From NCBI GenBank assembly GCA_029558715.1, contig JAKQEA010000101.1, forward strand, positions 1 to 52,416: a stretch of 52,416 nt of DNA. The letters run 5' to 3'. The notes under the pieces are model-generated. The model was not told the DNA's origin. It saw only the letters and a program-made list of their open reading frames with translations, and ran no database searches. The translations under genes were made by a program, and so were the position numbers. This DNA is from Bacteroidota bacterium (GTDB lineage: Bacteria; Bacteroidota; Bacteroidia; Chitinophagales; Chitinophagaceae). Of this stretch, positions 44,652 to 52,416 are shown one piece after another. The first letter of the stretch is position 1; each line of letters starts with the position of its first letter.

Positions 44652-45854
44652 ATGAACAAGAACATTGAGAAACTGTATACCATCGCCGGAAAAAAAGAAA
44701 GACTGATCATTGGCCTGATGAGCGGAACATCTTTCGACGGACTGGATATAGCACTTTGCCGAGTCAATGGTAGTGGCAGGAACACGGCTGTTACAATTGA
44801 AAAATTTACCAGTGTTCCTTATAACAATATATTCAAAGAAGAATTGAAATCTATTTTTTCAAGACATGATGCTGACCTTGAAAAGGTATGTATACTTAAT
44901 GAGTGGGTTGGCCTGCAGCATGCTGCCATCATCAATGACTGTCTTCAAAATTGGGGCATAAAAAAGGAAAGTATTGACCTGGTTGCAAGTCATGGCCAGA
45001 CGATCTATCATGCTCCCCGCTTTTTACATGGCTTTGAAGAATACCCTAATGCAACCCTGCAGATCGGTGACGGAGATCATATTGCTGTAGCCACCGGCAT
45101 CATTACTATCTGCGATTTCCGGCAAAAACATATAGCAGCAGGCGGAGAAGGTGCTCCCCTGGCAGTATATGGAGACTATCTTATTTTTTCCAATCCAGGG
45201 GAAAACAGGATCATGCTTAACATAGGAGGTATTGCCAATTTTACTTTCTTACCGGGTGATATGGATGCTGCCAAAGTTTTCAGTACTGATGTGGGGCCGG
45301 GTAATACTATTATGGATTCATTTATACAACACAGGTATCCGGGTAAATATTTTGATGAAAACTCTTCATTGGCAATGCAGGGAACCATCAATGAAAAATT
45401 ACTAGCCGCTTTAAAACAACATTCATTTTTTAGTAAAAGCTTTCCTAAAACGATCGGGCCGGAGTTATTCAATATGATTTACCTGCGAAATGCCCAGCAG
45501 GTATCTGCAACAGAATCATTGAGTGATGCCGATATTATGGCTACCCTTAACAGATTCTCTGCTGATATGATCACGGATGCTATTACCAGGACAACAGATC
45601 CGGCATTAAAGTATTCGATTTATGTAAGCGGAGGAGGGATGCACAACCCCTTACTCATGAAAAATATAAAAATCCTGTTACCTGCTTTTCCTGTTTTTAC
45701 CACCAATGACCTGGATATGAATCCAGATGCCAAAGAAGCAGTACTGTTTGCTTTATTGGCCAACGAATGTGTGGCCGGAGGAAATGATCAAATGGGAGAA
45801 AACAGAGAGGGTATCCCGAATGTCAGTATGGGAAAAATTTGTTTCCCCTCTTAA
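44652..45854 (+). CDS. anmK: Anhydro-N-acetylmuramic acid kinase
   Basis: 400 aa from the ATG at 44652; the frame is open to 44532 but the family starts just before GLMSGTSFDGLDIAL (residues 21-35 here). Other motifs: LVASHGQTIYHAP, ATGIITICDFRQKHIAAGGEGAPL, LNIGGIANFTFLP, DVGPGNTIMDSF, YVSGGGMHNPLLM. It phosphorylates and opens 1,6-anhydroMurNAc from peptidoglycan turnover, giving MurNAc-6-phosphate. No MurQ etherase gene lies next to it. Links to the transglycosylase and NlpC/P60 genes elsewhere in the window. Confidence 0.96.
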   Translation: MNKNIEKLYTIAGKKERLIIGLMSGTSFDGLDIALCRVNGSGRNTAVTIEKFTSVPYNNIFKEELKSIFSRHDADLEKVCILNEWVGLQHAAIINDCLQNWGIKKESIDLVASHGQTIYHAPRFLHGFEEYPNATLQIGDGDHIAVATGIITICDFRQKHIAAGGEGAPLAVYGDYLIFSNPGENRIMLNIGGIANFTFLPGDMDAAKVFSTDVGPGNTIMDSFIQHRYPGKYFDENSSLAMQGTINEKLLAALKQHSFFSKSFPKTIGPELFNMIYLRNAQQVSATESLSDADIMATLNRFSADMITDAITRTTDPALKYSIYVSGGGMHNPLLMKNIKILLPAFPVFTTNDLDMNPDAKEAVLFALLANECVAGGNDQMGENREGIPNVSMGKICFPS

Positions 45855-45896
45855 TTAGGCATACCCTGCATGAACTGTTTATCAAAAAATTGGTAC

Positions 45897-46394
45897 CTAA
45901 TAACTGAGTGAAATACTCACTTGTGTAGTATCCCATTCAATGATCAATGCCCCATCACTGGCAAAGCGAATAGTGAGTTGCTCCACCACATTACTGAGCT
46001 TGTTTACAGGCACCTTAAATTTGGCCACATCTTTGTCTTTGTTCTTTTCGTATCCGTATGCACCCCATTGCCCCGGTTGAGAATTAAGAATAATGGTCCA
46101 TTCTTTGGCTTCAGGAATAGCAAATAATGTATACGTACCGGCTTTGATCCCTTCACCACCAAATTTTACATCTTTTGAAAAACTGATGGTAGTTGCTTCA
46201 TCGGCACCTACCCGCCATACCTTACCAAATTTTTCGAGGCCACCAAATATCTCCCGGTTGTTTTTATAAGGCCTGCCATATGTAACGGTTGTTACACCAG
46301 AGCTTACCGTATCATGAGGACTTTTCCGGGATTTTTCCTGAGAGTAGCTATTGAACACAGCAAATACCGCTACGAGTAATAATATTTTTTTCAT
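45897..46394 (-). CDS. DUF2911 exported protein
   Basis: 165 aa with signal peptide MKKILLLVAVFAVFNSYSQ. The DUF2911 core is clear: VTTVTYGRPYKNNREIFGGLEKFGKVWRVGADEATTISFSKDVKFGGEGIKAGTYTLFAIPEAKEWTIILN (quoted here only as landmarks GRPYKNNREIFG, WRVGADEATTISF, AGTYTLFAIP). Widespread in Bacteroidota; function unknown. It lies downstream of, and may be expressed with, the SRPBCC gene, 50 bp away. Confidence 0.92.
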   Translation of the reverse strand: MKKILLLVAVFAVFNSYSQEKSRKSPHDTVSSGVTTVTYGRPYKNNREIFGGLEKFGKVWRVGADEATTISFSKDVKFGGEGIKAGTYTLFAIPEAKEWTIILNSQPGQWGAYGYEKNKDKDVAKFKVPVNKLSNVVEQLTIRFASDGALIIEWDTTQVSISLSY

Positions 46395-46444
46395 ACACTT
46401 AATTTTTTGAAAATTGAAGTTAGTGAGATTCTATGAACGCCGGG

Positions 46445-46942
46445 TTACCTTTCAAGGAACTTCTTCAGCTTATCCAACCCCTGTTCCATAACCACACCAT
46501 ACCGCTTCTCCAGTAACAGGCTTGAGAATTTCTCCCAGGGATACCAGCGAAAATGAAAGTCCATATACCATTGTACTGTAACTGGACCTTTGCTGCCAGA
46601 CCGGATAATGTTCCAGCCCATCTCCCCTCTGCCGGACCGTTGGCCAGCATTACCTGCTGTAACTGTACTATCATTGGCTGAAGTAATTATTATTCCCTGT
46701 AACTCACCTGTAATAATTCCTTTCACTACTCCTTCAATCTGCAATAGCTCCAGTGTATCTGCACCGGGGTACCAGTTCTTCCAGTTAGCCGCATTATTTA
46801 TCTGCAACAGCACTGAATCCTTACTGGCATTTATATCTGTTGCTTTTGAAATACGTACATGAGACGGAATTAAGAGAGAAATACCTGTAATAAGCAGGAA
46901 AAAAAAGATGAAACTTATGATGGCAAGTTTTACTACCCGCAT
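46445..46942 (-). CDS. Membrane-anchored SRPBCC (START-like) protein
   Basis: 165 aa. An N-terminal membrane helix (about 7-27, LAIISFIFFFLLITGISLLIP) is followed by an SRPBCC-like domain: SKDSVLLQINNAANWKNWYPGADTLEL near 42-66 and GEMGWNIIRSGSKGPVTVQWYMDFHFRWYPWEKFSSLLLEKRYG. Such domains bind hydrophobic ligands. The gene lies 21 bp downstream of the ABC-2 permease gene, so co-expression is likely. Confidence 0.85.
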   Translation of the reverse strand: MRVVKLAIISFIFFFLLITGISLLIPSHVRISKATDINASKDSVLLQINNAANWKNWYPGADTLELLQIEGVVKGIITGELQGIIITSANDSTVTAGNAGQRSGRGEMGWNIIRSGSKGPVTVQWYMDFHFRWYPWEKFSSLLLEKRYGVVMEQGLDKLKKFLER

Positions 46943-46963
46943 ACATTCAATTAATTGTTGTTC

Positions 46964-48073
46964 TTATTCCCATTTCAGTACTCTTGCAGCAATGACATAG
47001 ATGATTATCATCCAGACACCTAATATGCCTATCTCTTTCCAGCAGTTAAAGATACTGAGTCCTTCAAAGGATATTTTCCTGACGGCATCATTGTATTGTG
47101 TCAGCGGCAGGATACGGCATATTTCCTGTAACCACTTTGGAAATACTTCAATCGGGAAAAAAGTACCGGATAACATCATCTGGGGAAACCCAAAAAGATT
47201 GATCAGTAAAGGAATAGAAGTATCTGTCTTGGCAATACTGCTGAATATCAGGCCCACACCCATTAAAAGAAAAAGCATAATGATGGTCATCAGTATGATC
47301 TCAAAAAAGGTTGAAATGCCGTTTTGTAAAGTAAAGTCCATAACAAAATGACCAAATAAGATCAGGACTACCACACTCAGCAGCTGAAAGAATAAGCGGC
47401 TCATACCTATACCGAGCAGGATACTTAACTTATTCACCGGCGAAGCATAAAATCTTTTTAATACCAGCTGCTCCCGCAAGCCGAAAAAGGTAAATGCTAC
47501 ACCAAACAGCGTGGAAAACAAAATAGAAAATCCCAGCTGACCGGGAAGAATAAAATCTATCTGGCGGTATTTCCTCACTTCCCTGATCTCAGGTTCTTCC
47601 ACAGCAATATCTTCCTGCTCAATACCGGCATTGGCTACTTCTATTTTCAGCTTTATATAATCCAGCACCGGTAGAAAAGAGCCGATCGTATTGGCACTGG
47701 CTGTGGTGGACCTTACCCTGACTACTGTTCCCGGTTTTTTAGTGGAGTCGCCGGTACTTATTATCGTAAGTATGGCTGTTAATTTTCCCCGCTGAAGATC
47801 TTTATTCAATAAAGCTGAGTCATTGTAATGAATGATCCTGATAACGCCTGCCTGCTTTAATCCATAATAAAATTCTGAACTGGTATCACTGTCCGGCGTT
47901 ATGGCAATACGGTAACTTACCCCGCCCCCGCTTCCAAAAGCTCCGAAGATCATTACAAAAATGATGGGGAAAAGTATACTGAATATGATTGCGCTGGGGT
48001 TGGCAAATATGGCTTTGAAACTGGCCCTTGTGATTGCCCATAATGCCCTGGCCTGACTATATGATTGTGCCAT
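46964..48073 (-). CDS. ABC-2 type transporter permease (DrrB-like), without adjacent ATPase
   Basis: 369 aa. One membrane helix near the N-terminus (IIFSILFPIIFVMIFGAFG), a long external region (about 45-175), then five more helices including LPGQLGFSILFSTLFGVAFTFFGLREQLVLKRFYASPVNK and MGVGLIFSSIAKTDTSIPLLINLFGFPQMMLSGTFFPIEVFPKWLQEI. This is the ABC2_membrane_3 layout. No ATPase gene flanks it in this window: the upstream neighbour is divergent folK. Substrate unknown (drugs, lipids or polysaccharides in known relatives). Confidence 0.9.
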   Translation of the reverse strand: MAQSYSQARALWAITRASFKAIFANPSAIIFSILFPIIFVMIFGAFGSGGGVSYRIAITPDSDTSSEFYYGLKQAGVIRIIHYNDSALLNKDLQRGKLTAILTIISTGDSTKKPGTVVRVRSTTASANTIGSFLPVLDYIKLKIEVANAGIEQEDIAVEEPEIREVRKYRQIDFILPGQLGFSILFSTLFGVAFTFFGLREQLVLKRFYASPVNKLSILLGIGMSRLFFQLLSVVVLILFGHFVMDFTLQNGISTFFEIILMTIIMLFLLMGVGLIFSSIAKTDTSIPLLINLFGFPQMMLSGTFFPIEVFPKWLQEICRILPLTQYNDAVRKISFEGLSIFNCWKEIGILGVWMIIIYVIAARVLKWE

Positions 48074-48146
48074 TTAGCTTTTAATTGGTGGGCAAATGTA
48101 TTTAATTACCGTGTCAATGCTGAAAATAAAGATATTTGAACCGCTT

Positions 48147-48629
48147 ATGAACACAGCTTATTTACTTACGGGTGGCAACCTCGGCAACAGGAAAGAAAAC
48201 CTGGCCACTGCAAGAGATTTTATTACGGCCCAGTGTGGTACTATCATTGCGGCTTCCTCATTATATGAAACCGCTGCCTGGGGTAACACCGATCAGCCTG
48301 CTTTTCTGAACCAGGCACTGATTATTGAAACAATGCTGAATGCCAGACAGCTGATACGCAGAATACTTAAAATAGAAAAACTGATGGGAAGGATAAGAGA
48401 AGAAAAATATGGCCCCAGGCTGATTGATATTGATATTTTGCTCTTCAACAATGAAAAACACAACTACCAGTTTTTGAAACTGCCGCATCCTGAAATGCAG
48501 AACAGGCGGTTTGCTTTGTTGCCACTTGCTGAAATAGCTCCGGGTATCATTCACCCGGTATTATATAAAACAATAGCTGAATTGCTGGATGAATGTAAAG
48601 ATGAGCTGGAAGTAAGAAAGTATTCCTGA
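48147..48629 (+). CDS. folK: 2-amino-4-hydroxy-6-hydroxymethyldihydropteridine pyrophosphokinase
   Basis: 160 aa from the ATG at 48147 (MNTAYLLTGGNLGNRKENL); earlier ATGs at 48117 and 48096 are unlikely. HPPK signatures: GGNLGNR at 9-15, SSLYETAAWGNTDQPAFLNQAL and KYGPRLIDIDILLFN, then KLPHPEMQNRRFALLPLAEIAP. It attaches pyrophosphate from ATP to the pterin in folate synthesis. A deoxynucleoside kinase gene follows 94 bp later in the same direction. Confidence 0.96.
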   Translation: MNTAYLLTGGNLGNRKENLATARDFITAQCGTIIAASSLYETAAWGNTDQPAFLNQALIIETMLNARQLIRRILKIEKLMGRIREEKYGPRLIDIDILLFNNEKHNYQFLKLPHPEMQNRRFALLPLAEIAPGIIHPVLYKTIAELLDECKDELEVRKYS

Positions 48630-48653
48630 TTTTTTCCACAATCTTTTGTCGCA

Positions 48654-48661
48654 TACTTTTG
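48654..48661 (+). promoter_or_regulatory. Bacteroidota-type -7 box
   Basis: TACTTTTG fits TAnnTTTG and lies 62 nt before the ATG of the deoxynucleoside kinase gene. It suggests this gene and the MFS gene can be expressed apart from folK. Confidence 0.5.
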
Positions 48662-48723
48662 CGCCATTGCATTTGGATTATTTTGCAACCTGCAATTGCT
48701 CGTTGACTTTTACTCTTGACTAC

Positions 48724-49356
48724 ATGAACTATCATTTCATTACTATAGAAGGGAATATTGGTGCCGGGAAAACCACGCTGGCTCATTTGCTCAGCAAGCA
48801 TTATAATGCCCGGCTGATACTGGAAGAATTTGCCGACAACCCTTTTTTGCCCAAATTCTATGAGAATCCCAAACAGTATGCCTTCCCGGTAGAGCTGTTT
48901 TTTATGGCAGAACGATATAAACAGTTGAAAGAACTGATACAACAAAAAGATCTCTTCCAGAGTGTGACCATCTCCGATTATCTTTTTACCAAATGCCTGT
49001 TGTTCTCAAAAGTTACCCTGCCGGATGATGAGTTCAGGCTTTACCAGCGGCTGTTTGAGATCATCCATCAGCAACTGGTACAACCAGATATCCTGATCTA
49101 TCTGCATGCACCTGTTTCCAAGCTACAGTCAAACATCAAGAAGCGTAACCGTTCATACGAACAAAATATACCCGATGATTATTTATTTAATCTCCAGGAA
49201 ACATATACCCACTATATCAAACAACACAATGTAAAAACATTATTCGTTGACACCAGCAACGCCGATTTTTTAGGCAATGAAAAACATCTGCAAACTATTT
49301 ATGATGCATTGGAAAAAGAGTATGAGGATGGCCAGCATTTTATTTCACTCCCATGA
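48724..49356 (+). CDS. Deoxynucleoside kinase
   Basis: 210 aa from the ATG at 48724 (MNYHFITIEGNIGAGKTTLAH); the frame is open to 48646. The P-loop GNIGAGKT is at 10-17. PVELFFMAERYKQLKEL near 55-70 and TISDYLFTKCLLFSKVTL hold the conserved substrate-side motifs (ERY, D-Y), and the LID segment is IKKRNRSYEQNIPDDYL. It phosphorylates deoxynucleosides for salvage. Substrate (dA, dG, dC or dT) cannot be told from sequence alone. The stop overlaps the MFS start by 4 bp. Confidence 0.93.
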   Translation: MNYHFITIEGNIGAGKTTLAHLLSKHYNARLILEEFADNPFLPKFYENPKQYAFPVELFFMAERYKQLKELIQQKDLFQSVTISDYLFTKCLLFSKVTLPDDEFRLYQRLFEIIHQQLVQPDILIYLHAPVSKLQSNIKKRNRSYEQNIPDDYLFNLQETYTHYIKQHNVKTLFVDTSNADFLGNEKHLQTIYDALEKEYEDGQHFISLP

Positions 49357-50582
49357 CGAAACTCATTCCCATACCGGTCATCAATAAAGAATTTACCTGG
49401 TTCATCATTGCACGGATTTTATTTATAGCCGGACTTAGAATGACACCGGTATTATTAGGCTGGAGATTATATGAAATAACAGGCAGTAAACTGGCCCTTG
49501 GTTTTTTAGGATTATCCGAAGTGATCCCCGCCATCCTCCTGGCTTTACCTGCCGGGGTAAAAGTGGACAGAAGCAATAAACATAAACTCATCAGCATTTG
49601 CATTGCGGTGTATTTTTTCATCATGCTGGGCTTACTGATCGTTACGTCTCAATGGATGCAGGATAACTATTCAAGACCATTAATTGAATGGAGCATTTAT
49701 ACATTGGTATTCTGCACTGGTGCTGTTCGGGCTTTCGCAGGCTCTGCATTCAACGCTTTTTTAGCACAACTAATCCCGCAGGAATCATTGGTAAAAGCCG
49801 TTTCTATCAATAGTATGGTATGGCTCATTGCTGCTGTAGCAGGCCCTGCTGTTGCAGGATTATTAATGGGTTATACCAATATTACTATCGCTTTTACCCC
49901 GGTTTGTGTACTGATCGCCATTTCATTTTTCCTGTTTCAAAAGATAAAACCAAAACCCGTCAGCTGGCAGGGCAGCAGTAAAACATGGGATGGCGTGAAA
50001 GAAGGGTTGCGTTTTGTCTTTCATCAGAAAGCATTGTTAGGTGCCATGAGCCTTGATATGTTTGCTGTATTGTTTGGTGGCGCCATTGCATTGTTGCCTG
50101 TATTTGCCAGTGATATTCTGCATGTGGGTCCGCAGGGTCTGGGCTGGCTGGTAGCGGCTACCTATTTAGGCAATTTTGTCGCCATAGCCTGGCTCACCAC
50201 TCACCCGTTGAAAAAGAAACAGGGAAGAACATTACTATATGTGGTGGCAGGTTTTGGGCTTTGCATACTTGTCTTCGCTATATCACAAAATTTCTGGTTA
50301 AGTTTTATAGCCTTATTTGCCGGTGGTTTGTTCGATGGAGTTAGTGTTATCATCCGCGGCACCGTAGTACAGTTGTTTGTGCCGGATGAAATGCGGGGCC
50401 GTGTTTCTTCCGTGAATTCCATCTTCATCAATTCATCCAATGAACTGGGCCAGTTTGAAAGCGGCGTAGCTGCCACAATTATGGGCACAGTACCTTCAGT
50501 AGTATTTGGAGGCTTCATGACCTTACTGGTCGTTATCATTACCTGGTTTAAAGCGCCGGGATTGCGGAAGTTCGAATATTAA
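49353..50582 (+). CDS. MFS transporter (DHA/enterobactin-exporter-like)
   Basis: 409 aa with about 11-12 membrane helices and the MFS_3 layout. LGFLGLSEVIPAILLALPAGVKVDRSNKHKL near 50-80 is the loop-2/3 motif (G-x-x-x-D-R). The later helices include GPQGLGWLVAATYLGNFVAIAWL and a GRVSSVNSIFINSSNELGQFESG loop. The family usually exports small molecules or siderophores. It overlaps the deoxynucleoside kinase gene (ATGA), which is an unexpected operon partner. Confidence 0.92.
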   Translation: MTKLIPIPVINKEFTWFIIARILFIAGLRMTPVLLGWRLYEITGSKLALGFLGLSEVIPAILLALPAGVKVDRSNKHKLISICIAVYFFIMLGLLIVTSQWMQDNYSRPLIEWSIYTLVFCTGAVRAFAGSAFNAFLAQLIPQESLVKAVSINSMVWLIAAVAGPAVAGLLMGYTNITIAFTPVCVLIAISFFLFQKIKPKPVSWQGSSKTWDGVKEGLRFVFHQKALLGAMSLDMFAVLFGGAIALLPVFASDILHVGPQGLGWLVAATYLGNFVAIAWLTTHPLKKKQGRTLLYVVAGFGLCILVFAISQNFWLSFIALFAGGLFDGVSVIIRGTVVQLFVPDEMRGRVSSVNSIFINSSNELGQFESGVAATIMGTVPSVVFGGFMTLLVVIITWFKAPGLRKFEY

Positions 50583-50709
50583 GTCCCTGCTACGGGCGGA
50601 AAGCTAATTATTACAACCACTTTATTACTTACATTCACTAAAACAATTTGAGTTTCGCCATGTTATTCAGATTTGAACAATTTTAAACTTTTAAACTATA
50701 AACTGTCGT

Positions 50710-51606
50710 ATGCATCGCCGTTCATTTATCCAAAATACAGCTCTTACACTGGGCGCATTAACATTTACCCGGCAAAATCTTTTGGCTGCTCTCTTTGAAG
50801 ATCCCTGGAAGATCACCATGCTGCGCAATGATATTGGCATCTTTGAAGAAAGAGGAGGAACGATTGCCTTCCTGCTTTCCAAAAAAGGAATAGTGGTGGT
50901 TGACTCACAGTTTCCTGACCAGAGTAAACACCTGATCGATGAACTGAAAAAGAAAAGTGAAAAGCCATTCAAACTGCTGATCAATACACACCACCATGGC
51001 GATCATAGCGGCGGCAATATTGCCTTTAAGGGAATAGTGGAACATGTGCTGGCGCATGAAAACTCAAAGATCAACCAGGAAAGATCAGCCAAACAGAATA
51101 AAAGCGAAGACAAACAACTCTATCCCGACCAAACCTATACGAATACCTGGTGCCAGAAAGTGGGAAAGGAAAAAATATGCCTGTATCATTTTGGTGCCGG
51201 CCATACTAATGGAGACAGTTTTATTCATTTTGAACATGCTAATATTGTGCATTGCGGCGACCTGTTATTTAACCGCCGTCATCCTTATGTAGACCGCGGC
51301 GCCGGTGCCAACATAAAAAGCTGGATAGAAGTATTAAACAAAGCACTGAATAAGTTTGATAAGCAAACCATATATGTATTTGGCCATGCAGCGGCAGGTT
51401 ATAAAGCAACCGGAACAACCGATGACCTGAATAAGTTCCGTGACTACCTGGGCAATGTGCTACAATTTACCGAAGCAGAAATAAAGGCCGGTAAGACCAA
51501 AGAAGAGTTTTTAAAAGCTACGGCCATACCCGGCAGTGATGAATGGAAAGGCGATGGTATACAGCGGCCGCTTGGGGCCGCATGGGATGAACTGATGGTA
51601 AAATAA
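50710..51606 (+). CDS. Exported metallo-beta-lactamase-fold hydrolase
   Basis: 298 aa. The N-terminus HRRSFIQNTALTLGALTF looks like a Tat signal. The zinc motif HxHxDH is T-H94-H-H96-G-D98-H99, followed by H in GAGHTNGDSF and HCGDLLFNRRHPYVDRG, then FGHAAAG for the final His. Both zinc sites therefore look complete. The C-terminal 50 residues are helical (LGNVLQFTEAEIKAGKTKEEFLKA). Relatives (cyclase-like or lactonase-like) have varied substrates; none can be assigned. Confidence 0.9.
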   Translation: MHRRSFIQNTALTLGALTFTRQNLLAALFEDPWKITMLRNDIGIFEERGGTIAFLLSKKGIVVVDSQFPDQSKHLIDELKKKSEKPFKLLINTHHHGDHSGGNIAFKGIVEHVLAHENSKINQERSAKQNKSEDKQLYPDQTYTNTWCQKVGKEKICLYHFGAGHTNGDSFIHFEHANIVHCGDLLFNRRHPYVDRGAGANIKSWIEVLNKALNKFDKQTIYVFGHAAAGYKATGTTDDLNKFRDYLGNVLQFTEAEIKAGKTKEEFLKATAIPGSDEWKGDGIQRPLGAAWDELMVK

Positions 51607-51712
51607 TTTTATTTTTCTTGTTCATAGTTGTGCTGGTTATGAAGCTTTACAAAAAACCGCAACAGCAGCAAAAGAAAAAATGACATAAAAAGCAAATATC
51701 AATTCAACAACT

Positions 51713-52072
51713 ATGCTTACAGATATTCATCCTAAATTACCAATGCGGGATAAAGCTGCAACAAAGGATTTTTACATAAACAGGTTAGGCTTTCAGGAAT
51801 TGGGCATTGCTGACTTTGATGGTTACCTGATGCTGCAAAAAGACAATATCCAGGTTCATTTTTTTGAGTTCAAAGCACTTGACCCAAAAGAAAACTATGG
51901 ACAAGTTTACATCAGAACTAATGACATTGATAAGTTTTATCAATCACTGCTGGACAAGGGAACAAGCATACATCCCAACGGGCAATTAGCAATAAAGCCC
52001 TGGAGACAAAAGGAATTTTCTTTACTTGACCCGGACAATAATTTGCTGACTTTTGGACAAAGTTTAGAATGA
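51713..52072 (+). CDS. VOC-family (glyoxalase/bleomycin-resistance-like) protein
   Basis: 119 aa, single VOC domain: PKLPMRDKAATKDFYINRLGFQELG at the start, DGYLMLQKDNIQVHFFEF in the middle and KEFSLLDPDNNLLTFGQ at the end, with metal or substrate residues typical of the bleomycin-binding subgroup (HFFEF, LLDPDNNL). It acts as a dimer in known cases, binding or isomerising small molecules. No partner gene is adjacent apart from a possible small convergent ORF 2 bp away. Confidence 0.9.
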   Translation: MLTDIHPKLPMRDKAATKDFYINRLGFQELGIADFDGYLMLQKDNIQVHFFEFKALDPKENYGQVYIRTNDIDKFYQSLLDKGTSIHPNGQLAIKPWRQKEFSLLDPDNNLLTFGQSLE

Positions 52073-52074
52073 AA

Positions 52075-52236
52075 TCAGAACACCCCCTCTTCCCAGGCGA
52101 GTCTCACAGCATCCCCTGAAAGTTGAGTTAGCTCCTCGTAAATAAACATTACTCCTTTCTTCACAGCAATCAATTTCTCAATCACATAATAAGTTATCGG
52201 GCAGAGGTGGCATTCTTTAAAACCAATGGCTAGCAT
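52075..52236 (-). CDS. Possible small protein, 53 aa
   Basis: The minus strand from ATG at 52236 to TGA at 52075-52077 encodes 53 aa starting MLAIGFKECHLCPITYY. The context AACGGAGGAGG directly before the ATG is a strong Shine-Dalgarno-like sequence, unusual for this phylum but supportive. The product has a CHLC motif and a mixed helix pattern (YVIEKLIAVKKG, YEELTQLSGDAVRLAWEEG). I do not recognise it. Its stop is 2 bp from the VOC stop. It may also be the remnant of a longer gene. Confidence 0.45.
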   Translation of the reverse strand: MLAIGFKECHLCPITYYVIEKLIAVKKGVMFIYEELTQLSGDAVRLAWEEGVF

Positions 52237-52342
52237 CCTCCTCCGTTAAAAAAAGAATCGGCTCCGGTATACGACATTGAGCCTAACAATAGCCCTATAA
52301 GATTTTACCCATTCTCGAAAATCTTCGCCCGAAAATCCGGCG

Positions 52343-52350
52343 TATCTTTG
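52343..52350 (+). promoter_or_regulatory. Bacteroidota-type -7 box
   Basis: TATCTTTG fits TAnnTTTG and lies 52 nt before the ATG at 52403. Transcription would start about 7 nt downstream. Confidence 0.6.
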
Positions 52351-52402
52351 CAGCTTGCAATTTTTTTAAACTATTAATACTCCCTTTCGGGAATGAGGCA
52401 AT

Positions 52403-52416
52403 ATGAGTAAAAAAGG
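52403..52416 (+). CDS. Start of a gene cut by the window edge
   Basis: ATG at 52403 opens a frame reading MSKK and is cut at 52416. A good -7 box at 52343-52350 supports it. Nothing can be said about the product. Confidence 0.45.

Overview
The window reads as a piece of chromosome from a Bacteroidota bacterium, most likely of the Chitinophagaceae. The grounds are the gene content (DUF5686 protein, TonB-type outer-membrane barrel with a carboxypeptidase-like N-domain, tandem DUF3857/transglutaminase proteins, DUF2911, many Cys-lipoproteins), promoters resembling the Bacteroidota -7 box TAnnTTTG, RRM-type RNA-binding proteins, and moderate GC. No rRNA or tRNA gene and no complete insertion sequence was seen. 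The assignment is inference; no database was searched.

Layout. Bases 1-757 are one end of a CRISPR array: ten 47-nt repeats and nine 29-30-nt spacers, continuing to the left of base 1. Repeat length and sequence fit Bacteroidota type II-C (Cas9) arrays; no cas gene lies inside the window. The last repeat is split by a 20-bp palindromic element, and a near copy lies at 2121-2140. Bases 1.1-8 kb hold an RRM protein, several small unknown proteins, a DUF5686 protein, a hemerythrin-like protein and phoH. Bases 8-13.6 kb hold lipoproteins, a fluoride-linked run (crcB, inorganic pyrophosphatase, a short TSUP permease), an NlpC/P60 protein, an ECF sigma factor with a small membrane partner, and guanine deaminase. 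Bases 13.7-25 kb hold a MurC/Mpl-like ligase, a di-haem peroxidase, a TonB-type barrel, a second RRM protein, a DsbA-like protein without CXXC, a lytic transglycosylase and a lipoprotein carbonic anhydrase. Bases 25-34.9 kb hold exported enzymes (GH29 fucosidase, an intradiol-dioxygenase-like protein, a Tat-type PLP enzyme), a GT39 glycosyltransferase and an AT-rich stretch of unknown genes. Bases 34.9-52.4 kb hold clpB, a beta-lactamase-family protein, two DUF3857/transglutaminase proteins, queG, anmK, an ABC-2 permease, the folK - deoxynucleoside kinase - MFS run, a Tat-type metallo-beta-lactamase-fold protein, a VOC protein and the first codons of another gene.

How genes work together. crcB and the pyrophosphatase form a plausible fluoride-tolerance unit. 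The transglycosylase, AnmK, the Mur ligase and the NlpC/P60 protein are all cell-wall turnover functions but are scattered. The sigma factor and the membrane protein 3 bp downstream look like a regulator pair. Packing is very tight: seven tail-to-tail gene pairs have 0-9 bp between stop codons.

The most unusual points are the palindromic element inside the terminal CRISPR repeat, an octanucleotide tandem repeat inside the clpB reading frame, two unlisted small ORFs (34143-34298 and 52075-52236), the paired active-looking and residue-lacking transglutaminase paralogues, and several enzymes with altered active-site motifs.
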